Source: Actinomadura macrotermitis (GTDB taxonomy: Bacteria; Actinomycetota; Actinomycetes; Streptosporangiales; Streptosporangiaceae). Taken from it: a stretch of 64,000 nucleotides of DNA. Below are positions 43,973 to 52,592 of this stretch, piece after piece. The notes beneath the pieces are model-generated. The model searched no databases, was not told the DNA's origin, and saw nothing but the letters and a program-made list of their open reading frames with translations. The stretch's first letter is position 1, and every line of letters begins with the position of its first letter. The translations under genes were made by a program, and so were the position numbers. The DNA is taken from the NCBI RefSeq assembly GCF_009604375.1, contig NZ_WEGH01000005.1:62001-126000 (forward strand), read 5' to 3'.

Positions 43973-44953
43973 ATGGTGACGGTGCTCAGTAACAAGCTCG
44001 GGATCGATCTCGACGACCAGGTGCCGGGGGCGCCTGCGACTCTCGTCGAGCCGGCGGCCGGACCCCGGTCGGTCGGCGCGAGCGTGCGCGCCTACGTGGC
44101 GCTCACCAAGCCCCGCGTCATCGAGCTGCTGCTGATCACCACCATCCCGGTGATGTTCCTGGCCGCCGGGGGAGTGCCGCCGCTCGGCACGGTGCTGCTG
44201 ACGCTGGCGTTCGGCACGATGTCCGCCGGCGCCGCCAACGCGATCAACTGCTACATCGACCGCGACATCGACGCCAAGATGCGCCGCACCCGGCGCCGCC
44301 CGCTCGCCCGCGAGCTGGTCCTGCCGGGCCGCGCCCTGGTGTTCGGGATCACCCTGGCGACGCTGTCCACGATCGGGTTCGCGCTCTCGGTGAACGTGCT
44401 CGCCGCCGCGATGTCGCTGTTCGCGATCCTGTTCTACATCTTCGTGTACTCGCTGCTGCTGAAGCGGCGCACCTCGCAGAACGTCGTGTGGGGCGGCATC
44501 GCCGGCTGCATGCCGGTGCTGATCGGCTGGACGGCGATCACCGGCGGCATCGCCTGGACCCCGTTCGTGCTGTTCGGCGTGGTGTTCCTGTGGACGCCGC
44601 CGCACACCTGGACGCTCGCCATGCGCTACCGCGAGGACTACGCGGTCGCCAACGTGCCGATGCTGCCGGTCGTGGCCACCGAGCACCGCGTCATCGTCGA
44701 GAGCCTGGTCTACACCTACGCCACCGTCGCCTGCTCCCTCCTGCTGTGGCCGGTGGCCGGAATGGGCCCGGTCTACGGCGCCGTCGCCGTCGTGCTCGGC
44801 GCGGTGTTCCTGGCCGAGGGGCACCGGCTGCTGAAGGCCGTGCGGGCCGGGCAGACCGGCGTCCACCTGCGGCCGATGCGGTTCTTCCACCTGTCGAACG
44901 TGTACCTGGCGCTGCTGTTCACCGCCGTCGCCGTCGACCCGATCCTGCACTGA
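43973..44953 (+). CDS. ctaB: Protoheme IX farnesyltransferase (heme O synthase)
   Basis: 326 residues from ATG 43973 (an in-frame GTG three codons earlier is possible; no clear ribosome binding site). Polytopic UbiA-family enzyme adding a farnesyl tail to heme B in the membrane. First Asp-rich motif N-x3-D-x3-D (Asn92, Asp96, Asp100) and about eight or nine helices are seen; the second motif region is YREDYAVANVPMLP. Together with ctaA further on it makes heme A for the aa3 oxidase. Position opposite tkt is usual in actinomycetes. Confidence 0.95.
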   Translation: MVTVLSNKLGIDLDDQVPGAPATLVEPAAGPRSVGASVRAYVALTKPRVIELLLITTIPVMFLAAGGVPPLGTVLLTLAFGTMSAGAANAINCYIDRDIDAKMRRTRRRPLARELVLPGRALVFGITLATLSTIGFALSVNVLAAAMSLFAILFYIFVYSLLLKRRTSQNVVWGGIAGCMPVLIGWTAITGGIAWTPFVLFGVVFLWTPPHTWTLAMRYREDYAVANVPMLPVVATEHRVIVESLVYTYATVACSLLLWPVAGMGPVYGAVAVVLGAVFLAEGHRLLKAVRAGQTGVHLRPMRFFHLSNVYLALLFTAVAVDPILH

Positions 44954-45013
44954 TCACCGGCCGGTGACGCCCCGCTGACCCCTGGTGCCCGGCCCTGCGG
45001 TTACGCTCACCGC

Positions 45014-46228
45014 ATGGCGCGCGTGGATCCCAAGGCGGTACTGGAAGGGCGAATCCCCGGACGGCCTCCGGTCGCCCTCATCTTCGGCGTCGCGGTGTCG
45101 TCGCTGTGCGCCCTGCTGGCGCTGGCCCTGGACGCCGTCCAGGGCGGCGCGGCCTTCTGGGTCGGGCTGGTCCTGGCCATCCTGCCGATCCCGCTGCTGA
45201 TCGCGCTGGTGCTCACCCTGGACCGGATGGAGCCCGAGCCGCCGCGGGTGCTGGTGTTCTCGTTCATGTGGGGCGCGGGCGTGGCCGTCTTCGGCGCCCT
45301 GGTCCTGAACACCCTCGGCCTGCTCTACATCACCGTCCCGGTCTTCGGCGAGGTCAAGGGGCACTACATCAGCGCCACCTTCGGCGCCCCGCTGATCGAG
45401 GAGTCGCTGAAGGGCGCGGTGCTGTTCGGGCTGCTCTGGCTGCGCCGCAACGAGATCGACGGCTACGCCGACGGCATCATCTACGCCTGCATGGTCGGCC
45501 TCGGCTTCGCGATGATGGAGAACATCACCTACTACGTCCGGGCCTACGAGGAGGGCGGCGCGCACCAGCTGCAGACCGTCTTCATCCTGCGCGGCCTCGT
45601 CGTGCCGCTCAGCCATCCCCTGTTCACCTCCATGACCGGGCTCGGCGTCGCCTACGCCGCCACCCACCGGCGCGGCCGGATCATCGCGCCGCTGCTCGGC
45701 CTGCTCGCCGCCATGGTGATGCACGGCCTGTGGAACGGCTCCACCGCCTTCGGGGGCGGCGGCCTGGTCCTGGTGTACCTGCTGGACTTCGTGGTCCTGA
45801 TCGTCCTCATGGTGATCGTCGCGGTGGAGCGGCGCGGCACGGTCCGCCGCATCGAGACCTACCTGCCGATGTACGCCGGGACGGGCCTGGTCACCCCGCA
45901 GGACGTGCGGATGCTGCACTCGCTGTCGGCGCGCCGCGCCGCCCGCCGCTGGGCCTCCTCGGTCGGCGGCCGGCCCGCCGCCCGCGCGATGACCGACTAC
46001 CAGCTCGCCGCGACCGAGCTGTCCCTGCTGCACAAGCGGGCCGAGCGCGGCATCGCCGAGCCCCACTGGTTCGAGACCCGCCGCGACGCGCTGCTGTCCC
46101 TGATGGGCCTCGCCCGGCAGGCGTTCCTGCGCGTCCCCCGGCCGTCGGCACCGCAGGCGCCGCCGTGGGCGCCGCAGGGCCAGTCGGGCTTCCTGCCGCC
46201 TCCGCCGCCGGGCCCCTACGGCCGCTGA
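45014..46228 (+). CDS. PrsW family intramembrane metalloprotease
   Basis: 404 residues. Membrane helices in the first 280 residues carry the family motifs: DRMEPEP (70-76), EESLK (129-133; EExxK), MENITYY-type second motif and HGLWNG. PrsW in Bacillus cleaves the anti-sigma factor RsiW. The last 120 residues are cytoplasmic, with a Pro-rich tail. Located between ctaB and ctaA, both same direction, which suggests co-expression with heme A synthesis; no anti-sigma factor is nearby. Confidence 0.88.
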   Translation: MARVDPKAVLEGRIPGRPPVALIFGVAVSSLCALLALALDAVQGGAAFWVGLVLAILPIPLLIALVLTLDRMEPEPPRVLVFSFMWGAGVAVFGALVLNTLGLLYITVPVFGEVKGHYISATFGAPLIEESLKGAVLFGLLWLRRNEIDGYADGIIYACMVGLGFAMMENITYYVRAYEEGGAHQLQTVFILRGLVVPLSHPLFTSMTGLGVAYAATHRRGRIIAPLLGLLAAMVMHGLWNGSTAFGGGGLVLVYLLDFVVLIVLMVIVAVERRGTVRRIETYLPMYAGTGLVTPQDVRMLHSLSARRAARRWASSVGGRPAARAMTDYQLAATELSLLHKRAERGIAEPHWFETRRDALLSLMGLARQAFLRVPRPSAPQAPPWAPQGQSGFLPPPPPGPYGR

Positions 46229-46283
46229 GCCCGAAGCGGGGGCCGGGTCGAGGCCACGCACCCGCGCCCATACGATTGATGCC

Positions 46284-47285
46284 GTGGCTGAGCGATCCGA
46301 CGCCGTGGCGTCTCCGGGCAATCCGCTGATCCGAGCGTGGCACGCCGTGTGGCGGCCCACCCCGGCGTCCCTGCGGCTGCTCGCGCTGCTCGGCGTCCTC
46401 GGCAACGCCGGGATCGTCGCGACCGGCGGCGCGGTCCGCGTCACCAAGTCCGGCCTCGGCTGCCCCGACTGGCCGCGCTGCTCGGGCGACAGCCTGATCC
46501 CGACGCACAACCCCGAGCACCACGCGCTGAACATGACGATCGAGTTCGGCAACCGGATGCTCACCTTCGTGGTGCTGGCGATCGGCTTCGCCGTCTTCGT
46601 CGCCGCGCTGCGGCTGCGACCGCGCCGCAAGGACCTGGTGCGGCTGGCGTTCGCCCAGCCGATGAGCGTCGTCGCGCAGGCCGTGATCGGCGGCATCGTC
46701 GTGCTCACCGACCTGCACCCGGCGGCGGTGTCGCTGCACTTCCTGGTCTCCCCGGCGCTGCTGGTCTTCTGCGTGGCGCTGTGGGTCCGCGCGGGCGAGG
46801 GCGACGCCCCGCCCCGCCCCCTGGTCCCGGCGGGGCTGCACCGCCTCTCCCTGGCCCTCACCGCCGCGTGCGGCGTCGTCCTGGTCGCGGGCACGGTCGT
46901 CACCGGCACCGGCCCGCACGCCGGCGACGCCAAGTCGCGCCGCTGGGGGTTCGACATCGAGGACGTCGCCCGCGTCCACGGCGCGCTCGCCTGGATCACC
47001 GTGGCCCTCACGGTCGCCCTGCTGGTCTGGGCCTTCCGCGGCGCGGACATCCCGCCGGCCTTCCGGCGCCGGGCGGTGGAGCTGCTCGTCCTGGAGCTGC
47101 TGCAGGGCGCGGTCGGCTACATCCAGTACTTCACCGGGGTGCCGGCCCCGCTGGTCGTCCTGCACATGCTCGGCTCGGTGCTGATGTGGATCACGGCCCT
47201 GCGGCTGGTCCTGGCCACCCGCGACCGCGGCCCCGTCGCCGCTCCCGAGCCTGCCGCCCCGGCCCGCGAGGCCCAGCCCGCCTGA
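46284..47285 (+). CDS. ctaA: Heme A synthase (CtaA/COX15)
   Basis: 333 residues with eight predicted helices. Oxidises the C8 methyl of heme O to give heme A. The extracellular cysteine pair Cys60/Cys66 (GCPDWPRC) and the heme-ligand EFGNRML segment with preceding HH are visible, the Gram-positive CtaA pattern. GTG start. Follows the PrsW gene by 55 bases. Confidence 0.92.
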   Translation: MAERSDAVASPGNPLIRAWHAVWRPTPASLRLLALLGVLGNAGIVATGGAVRVTKSGLGCPDWPRCSGDSLIPTHNPEHHALNMTIEFGNRMLTFVVLAIGFAVFVAALRLRPRRKDLVRLAFAQPMSVVAQAVIGGIVVLTDLHPAAVSLHFLVSPALLVFCVALWVRAGEGDAPPRPLVPAGLHRLSLALTAACGVVLVAGTVVTGTGPHAGDAKSRRWGFDIEDVARVHGALAWITVALTVALLVWAFRGADIPPAFRRRAVELLVLELLQGAVGYIQYFTGVPAPLVVLHMLGSVLMWITALRLVLATRDRGPVAAPEPAAPAREAQPA

Positions 47286-47317
47286 CGCCGGGCGGCGGGG
47301 ACGGCCGATGGCGGGGC

Positions 47318-47971
47318 TCAGCCCGCCAGCAGATCGTCCAGTTCGGCCGCGAAGAGCCGGGCGGGGTCGAACCCCATGCCGGTGAAGTGCCCGGCGAGCT
47401 CCAGGGACAGGACGCCGTGCAGCCGCGTCCAGAAGCTCAGCGCCCGGTGCAGGGCCGCCGGCGGGGCGGGGTGGTCGCCGGCCCAGTCGCGGTGGTCCGC
47501 CAGATGCGCGTCGAACGGCGTCGCGGGACCGTCCGAGGGCAGCGCCGCGCAGGCGTCGAGCAGGACCGCCATGGTCTCGGACGAGATGGCCGTGATGTCG
47601 TCGGGGGCGTGGTACCCGGGGACCGGGGTGCCGTAGATGAGCAGGTACCGCTGGGGGTCCTCCAGCGCCCAGGCGCGCAGGGCGTGCGCCAGCGCGGCCA
47701 GGTCGGCGCCTGAGCCGGCGGCCGCGCGGAGGGTGTCGGCGAGGCTGCGGTAGGCGTCCCGGACGAGGTCGGTGATCAGCTCGTCGCGCCCGGCGTAGTA
47801 GCGGTAGAGCGCGGGGCCGCTCATGCCCATCCGCTTGGCGATCGCGTTGAGGGAGAGCGCGGACGCCCCCGTCGTGGCGATCTGCTCCCGCGCGTGTTCC
47901 TTGATCTCCGCGCGCACCTGGGCGCGGTAGCGCTCGCGCGGGGTCGTGGTGTCCGTCGCCGCCTTCGCCAT
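47318..47971 (-). CDS. TetR family regulator with WHG-type C-terminal domain
   Basis: 217 residues. N-terminal helix-turn-helix ASALSLNAIAKRMGMSGPALYRYYAGRDEL; the C-terminus with ALHRALSFWTRLHGVLSLELAGHF is the TetR_C_13-like (WHG) domain. Divergent from an oxidoreductase gene; the shared promoter carries two matching inverted 18-base sites. Confidence 0.9.
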   Translation of the reverse strand: MAKAATDTTTPRERYRAQVRAEIKEHAREQIATTGASALSLNAIAKRMGMSGPALYRYYAGRDELITDLVRDAYRSLADTLRAAAGSGADLAALAHALRAWALEDPQRYLLIYGTPVPGYHAPDDITAISSETMAVLLDACAALPSDGPATPFDAHLADHRDWAGDHPAPPAALHRALSFWTRLHGVLSLELAGHFTGMGFDPARLFAAELDDLLAG

Positions 47972-48012
47972 GACCTGCCGTCCGTCCGACCGTGTAGCTA
48001 CGCCCTGAAGAT

Positions 48013-48078
48013 TTAGTTAGAAGGTATCACGAACCTTGTTGACGTCCCCATGCGCTGGCGGTTATAACTTCTAACGAA
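48013..48078. promoter_or_regulatory. Promoter and paired TetR-type operator sites
   Basis: TTGACG (48039-48044), a 17-base spacer and TTATAA (48062-48067) form a strong promoter for the oxidoreductase. An 18-base element occurs twice in opposite orientation with 15 matches: TTAGTTAGAAGGTATCAC (48013-48030) and, reversed, GTTATAACTTCTAACGAA (48061-48078). The latter covers the -10 box, so a bound TetR protein would block transcription. Confidence 0.75.
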
Positions 48079-48138
48079 AGCGTGACTGCCTAACGCAGCA
48101 CCGCACTTCTTCTCCATGGCGATGAACGGGAGCCCCAC

Positions 48139-49203
48139 ATGAACATGCAGGTCCGTGACCAGAGCCGGCACGCGAACACCGAAGGGCTCGTCGAGGTCGT
48201 CCTGCCGGGCGAGGTCGAGCCGGAAGGGCTGCGGATCCGGCACGGCGCCGTCCCCGCCCCGGGCCCCGGCCAGGTCCTGATCCGGATGGAGGCGACGGGC
48301 GTCTCCTTCGCCGAGCAGCAGATGCGCCGCGGCCGCTACTACGACCAGCCGCCGTTCCCGTTCGTGCCCGGCTACGACCTGGTCGGCACGGTGGCGGCCG
48401 TCGGCGAGGGCGCCGACCCGGGCCTGGCCGGCACCCGGGTCGCCGCGCTGGTCAAGGTGGGCGGCTGGGCCAGCCACGTGCTCGTCGACGCCGCGGACGC
48501 GGTGCCGGTGCCGGACGGTATCGGCCCGGCCGAGGCGGAGGCCCTCGTCGTCAACGGCATCACCGCCTGGCAGATGCTGCACCGCAAGGCGCGCGTCCGT
48601 GCCGGGCAGACCATCGTGGTGCACGGCGCCAACGGCGGTGTCGGCTCGGTCCTGGTCCAGCTCGCCCACGCCGCGGGCGTGAAGGTCATCGGCACCGCCT
48701 CGGCGCGCCACCACGACGCGCTGCGGGAGCAGGGCGTCGTCCCGGTCGACTACCGGGACGGCGACGTCGCCGCCCGGATCCGCGAACTCGCCCCCGGCGG
48801 GGTGGACGCCGTCTTCGACCACGTCGGCGGCCGCGGCATCGTCGGCTCCTGGAGCCTGCTGGCCCCCGGCGGCACCCTCGTCTCCTACGGCAGCGCGTCC
48901 ACCCGCGACGACGAAGGGCCCAAGCAGTGGCCCGTCCTCAAGCTGCTCGGCCGGGTCTGGTTGTGGCACGCCCTGCCCAACCGGCGCCGCGCCTACTTCT
49001 TCAACGTCTGGGCCGGACGCGCCCTGGCCAAGGACCGCTTCCGGGCCCGCCTGCGCGCCGACCTCACCCAGGTCTTCGCCGCCTACCGGCGCGGTGACAT
49101 CACCGTCCAGGTCGCCGCCCGGCTCCCGCTCGCCCGCGTCGCCGACGCCATGCGCCTGGCCGAGTCCGGCACCGTCGCCGGAAAGGTCGTCCTGACGCCG
49201 TGA
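48139..49203 (+). CDS. Medium-chain NADPH-dependent oxidoreductase
   Basis: 354 residues, zinc-free MDR family. GroES-like domain with GVSFAEQQMRRGRYYDQPPFPFVPGYDLVG followed by the Rossmann motif VVHGANGGVGSVLVQLA (about 156-172). Close to quinone oxidoreductase/crotonyl-CoA-reductase-like proteins. Presumably derepressed when the divergent TetR protein binds its ligand. Its stop overlaps an upstream GTG of the next gene, but that gene more likely starts at 49248. Confidence 0.88.
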   Translation: MNMQVRDQSRHANTEGLVEVVLPGEVEPEGLRIRHGAVPAPGPGQVLIRMEATGVSFAEQQMRRGRYYDQPPFPFVPGYDLVGTVAAVGEGADPGLAGTRVAALVKVGGWASHVLVDAADAVPVPDGIGPAEAEALVVNGITAWQMLHRKARVRAGQTIVVHGANGGVGSVLVQLAHAAGVKVIGTASARHHDALREQGVVPVDYRDGDVAARIRELAPGGVDAVFDHVGGRGIVGSWSLLAPGGTLVSYGSASTRDDEGPKQWPVLKLLGRVWLWHALPNRRRAYFFNVWAGRALAKDRFRARLRADLTQVFAAYRRGDITVQVAARLPLARVADAMRLAESGTVAGKVVLTP

Positions 49204-49247
49204 CGCGCCGCATCCCCGCACAAGCCCCCAGAACCAGGAGAAGAAGC

Positions 49248-49904
49248 ATGCTCAGCAACGGATCATCGAGCTCGCCCCGTCACCCGCACGTGCGCACCAC
49301 CGCGCTCACGCTCTCGTTCGCCGCCGCGGGCGTCCTCGTGAGCGGCGCCCCGGTGGCCCAGGCCGCCACCGGGCGGCCCCATCACGACACCAGGCCCGAG
49401 TGCCGCGGGGAGGGCGTCGACCCCACCGCCCGTATCCGCTACCGGTCCGACATCGTGATCAAGGCGCCGCTGCGCACCGTCTTCGCGCTGCAGGCCGACG
49501 TGGAGCGCTGGCCGGCGTGGCAGGCCCCCGTCCTCACCAGCGAACGCCTCGACGCCGGCCCCCTCCGCAAGGGTTCGCGGTTCCGGTGGACCACCCCGGG
49601 GCCGCCCACGCCTACGACCCCCGCCACCACCATGACCATCACCTCCACGGTCCGGCAGCTCCGGCACAACGCCTGCATCCTGTGGAGCGGGCCTGCGGTC
49701 GGCCAGGGCGTGCGCATCGACGAGGGCGTCCACCTGTGGACCTTCACCAAGGTCAAGGGCGGCGTGCGCGTGCACACCGAGGAGACCTGGACCGGCGCCC
49801 AGGCCGAAGCCGACGTCCCCTGGGCGACCGAGATCCTCGGCGCGGGCCTGGAAGCGTGGCTGCGCGACCTGAAGGCCACCGCCGAAGCCCGCACCGGCCG
49901 CTGA
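49248..49904 (+). CDS. Secreted SRPBCC-family protein
   Basis: 218 residues from ATG 49248, which has AGGAGAAG upstream. Signal peptide with cleavage after VAQAA. The mature part is a START/SRPBCC (polyketide cyclase-like) domain: YRSDIVIKAPLRTVFALQADVERWPAWQ, then strands ending WATEILGAGLEAWLRDLK. An exported SRPBCC is less common than cytoplasmic ones. Binds a hydrophobic ligand by inference. In the same transcription unit as the TetR-controlled oxidoreductase. Confidence 0.8.
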   Translation: MLSNGSSSSPRHPHVRTTALTLSFAAAGVLVSGAPVAQAATGRPHHDTRPECRGEGVDPTARIRYRSDIVIKAPLRTVFALQADVERWPAWQAPVLTSERLDAGPLRKGSRFRWTTPGPPTPTTPATTMTITSTVRQLRHNACILWSGPAVGQGVRIDEGVHLWTFTKVKGGVRVHTEETWTGAQAEADVPWATEILGAGLEAWLRDLKATAEARTGR

Positions 49905-49930
49905 CGGGCGGCGGACCGGCCGGGCGTCCC

Positions 49931-51646
49931 TCAGCCCTTCTTGGCGGCCAGGAACTCGCGGAGGCGGGGGAGGGGCCAGGTGTTGATCACGTCGTCGGGG
50001 GTCAGCCAGCCGCGCTGGGCGGTGCCGACGCCGAAGCGGATGTTGCGCTGGTCGGCGACCGAGTGCGCGTCGGTGTCGATCGAGAACTTGACGCCGAAGC
50101 GCAGCGCGCGGCGGATCAGGTCGGCCGGCAGGTCGAGCCGGTCGGGGAAGCAGTTGACCTCCATGGCCGTGCCGGTGCGGGCGGCGGCGCGGAAGACCTC
50201 GTCCCAGTCGGCGTCGACGGGCGCGCGGCGGCCGATCAGCCGGGCCGTCGGGTGGCCGATGACGTGCACGTGCGGGTTCTCGCAGGCCGTGATGAAGCGG
50301 CGCGTCATCTCGGCCTGGTCCTGGTTGAAGTGGGAGTGGACCGAGGCGACGCACATGTCGAAGCCCGACAGGAAGTCCGCGTCCCAGTCGACCGAGCCGT
50401 CCGGGCCGATGTTCAGCTCGCTGCCGTGCAGGATCGCCAGGTCCGGATACTCCTTCTGCAGGGCGCGGATCCGCTCGCGCTGGGCGAGCATCTTCGCGTC
50501 GGTCATCTGGTGCATGGCCAGGTCGGGCGCGTGGTCGGTGACGGCGTAGTACGCGAGGCCCCGCTCGGCGGCGGTGCGGACCATCTCCTCCAGCGTCGCG
50601 CGGCCGTCGGTGAGGTCGGTGTGGGTGTGCAGGTCGCCCTTGATGTGTTCGACGGTGACGAGGTCGGGGAGCGCGTCGGCGAGGGCGGCCTCGATCTCGC
50701 CGCCGTCCTCGCGCAGCGCCGGCGGGATCCACGGCATGCCGAGGCGCTCGTAGACCTCCTCCTCGGTCTCCGAGACGATCAGCTCGCCGGAGGCGGTGAA
50801 CAGGCCGTACTCCGACAGCTTCAGCTTGGCCTTGACCGCGATCTCGCGGGTGCGGATGTTGTGCGCCTGCGAGCCGGTGAAGTACTGCAGGGCCGCGCCC
50901 CACGACTCCGGCGGGACGACCCGCAGGTCGACCTGCGGCCCCCGGTAGGTGCGCACCGAGGTCTTCTTGTCGCCGCCCGCGATGACCTCGGTGACGAACG
51001 GCAGGGCGGTGAACGCCTCCATCAGGGGGCGCGGGTCGGCCGAGGCCGCCAGGACGTCGACGTCGCCGATCGTCTCGCGCATCCGGCGCAGCGAGCCGGC
51101 GTGGGTGATCCGTTCGGCGAGCGGGGCCAGGGCCGCGACGATCTCGTCGGCGAGGGCGGCGGCGGTGCCGATCAGGACGCGGTCGCCGGTCTGGCGCAGC
51201 AGCTCGATGCCGTGCCGGATGTTCTCCTCGGACTTGGGCCCGAAGCCCTTCAACCCGTGCAGCCGGCCCTCGTCGAGGGCCGCCTCCAGCTCGTCGACGG
51301 TCGCCACGCCGAGCCGCTGGTACAGCAGCAGCGCCTTCTTCGGCCCGAGGGTGGGGATCGCGGTCAGCGCGCGGACGCTGCTGGGCACCTGCGCGCGCAG
51401 CTCCTCCACCTGCCGGATGGTGCCGGTCTCGTTGTAGTCGACCAGCTTCTTGGCGATCGCCTCGCCGACCGCCGGGATCTTCTTCAGCCCCGTCAGGTTC
51501 AGGCCCGAGACGTCCTCGGGATACCCGGCGATCGCCCGCGCCGCCTTCTCGTACGCCCTGATCTTGAACGCGTCGCCGCCGGTGATCGACAGCAGGTCCG
51601 CCAGTTCCTGGATGAGGGCCGCAGCCTCGTCGTTCGCCCGTGCCAT
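49931..51646 (-). CDS. polX: DNA polymerase/3'-5' exonuclease PolX
   Basis: 571 residues. Order of domains: helix-hairpin-helix 8-kDa region (1-120), family X polymerase palm with GSLRR and the catalytic DVD followed by the third Asp in VDLRVV, then a PHP domain (about 335-570) with metal ligands HTHTD, HAPD, HGSELNI, HSHF, GHPTAR and DTDAH. All polymerase and PHP residues are present, so gap filling plus exonuclease activity in DNA repair is expected. Confidence 0.92.
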   Translation of the reverse strand: MARANDEAAALIQELADLLSITGGDAFKIRAYEKAARAIAGYPEDVSGLNLTGLKKIPAVGEAIAKKLVDYNETGTIRQVEELRAQVPSSVRALTAIPTLGPKKALLLYQRLGVATVDELEAALDEGRLHGLKGFGPKSEENIRHGIELLRQTGDRVLIGTAAALADEIVAALAPLAERITHAGSLRRMRETIGDVDVLAASADPRPLMEAFTALPFVTEVIAGGDKKTSVRTYRGPQVDLRVVPPESWGAALQYFTGSQAHNIRTREIAVKAKLKLSEYGLFTASGELIVSETEEEVYERLGMPWIPPALREDGGEIEAALADALPDLVTVEHIKGDLHTHTDLTDGRATLEEMVRTAAERGLAYYAVTDHAPDLAMHQMTDAKMLAQRERIRALQKEYPDLAILHGSELNIGPDGSVDWDADFLSGFDMCVASVHSHFNQDQAEMTRRFITACENPHVHVIGHPTARLIGRRAPVDADWDEVFRAAARTGTAMEVNCFPDRLDLPADLIRRALRFGVKFSIDTDAHSVADQRNIRFGVGTAQRGWLTPDDVINTWPLPRLREFLAAKKG

Positions 51647-51684
51647 AGGCCGAGTCTAGGGCGCAGGTACGACGTTCCCCGGGC

Positions 51685-52515
51685 TCAGCGCAGCGGCGCG
51701 ACGGGCCCGTCCGGCCGGCGGTGGCGCTGCTCGACGACCCGGTCGACGACCGCCGCCACCTCCTCCTCCGGCAGCATCCGGAAGCCGTCGGCGGTGACGG
51801 TGGCGATGCTGGGGTAGATGCGGCGGGTCTGGTCCGGCCCGCCGGTGGCCGCGTCGTCGTCGGCGGCGTCGTACAGCGCCTGCACGCACACCTCGGCGGC
51901 CTGCGCCGCCGTCAGGTCGTCGCGGTAGAGCTTCTTCAGCGAGCCGAGCGCGTACGGCGAGCCCGACCCGTCGGCGTGGAAGCGGTGGGTCTCCTGCGGT
52001 GAGCCGGTGATGTCGTAGCTGTAGATGTGCCCGGTGCCGCCGTCGACGTCGAACCCGGCGAACAGCGGGACGACGGCGAGGCCCTGCAGCGCCTGCGCGA
52101 AGTTGGCCTGGACGACGGCGCCGAGCCGGCGGGCCTTGCCCGGCAGCGACAGCGGGACCATCTCCATCTTCTCGTAGTGCTCCAGCTCGACCTGGAAGAG
52201 GCGGACCATCTCCAGCGCGAGGCCGACGGTGCCGGCGAACGCCACGACCGAGTACTCGTCGCCGCGCTGCACCTTGTCCAGCTCGCGGTAGGCGATGCGG
52301 TTGCCCGAGGTGGCGCGGCGGTCGCCGGCCATCATCACCCCGCCGGGGAAGGTCAGCGCCAGGATCGTGGTGCCGTGCGGCAGGTCGGGGGTCTCGCCCA
52401 CCCGGTTGATCGGCAGCATCTCGGGGGAGTGCTCGCGCAGCAGCCCGACGAACGAGGGGTTGCCCGCCTCGAAGAACTCCGCCGGAAGTCCCTGCTCCTC
52501 GCCCCAGCCGGTCAC
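51685..52515 (-). CDS. prcB: Proteasome subunit beta without adjacent alpha subunit
   Basis: 276 residues from GTG 52515. A 48-residue propeptide ends in HG before the catalytic Thr49. Counted from that Thr, Asp17, Arg19 and Lys33 are in place, and the SGSPYALG segment gives the conserved Ser/Asp region, so the enzyme should be active. Typical loci are dop-pup-prcB-prcA; here prcA, pup and dop are missing and the neighbours are polX and an EamA exporter. Probably a second copy, assuming a complete locus elsewhere. Confidence 0.9.
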   Translation of the reverse strand: MTGWGEEQGLPAEFFEAGNPSFVGLLREHSPEMLPINRVGETPDLPHGTTILALTFPGGVMMAGDRRATSGNRIAYRELDKVQRGDEYSVVAFAGTVGLALEMVRLFQVELEHYEKMEMVPLSLPGKARRLGAVVQANFAQALQGLAVVPLFAGFDVDGGTGHIYSYDITGSPQETHRFHADGSGSPYALGSLKKLYRDDLTAAQAAEVCVQALYDAADDDAATGGPDQTRRIYPSIATVTADGFRMLPEEEVAAVVDRVVEQRHRRPDGPVAPLR

Positions 52516-52592
52516 GGCGACCCCTCTCCGCTCATCGCTTCGTCCTCTGATCGATCCTTGCACGCGGCGGGAGGTGCCCGCCACCGGCGGGC

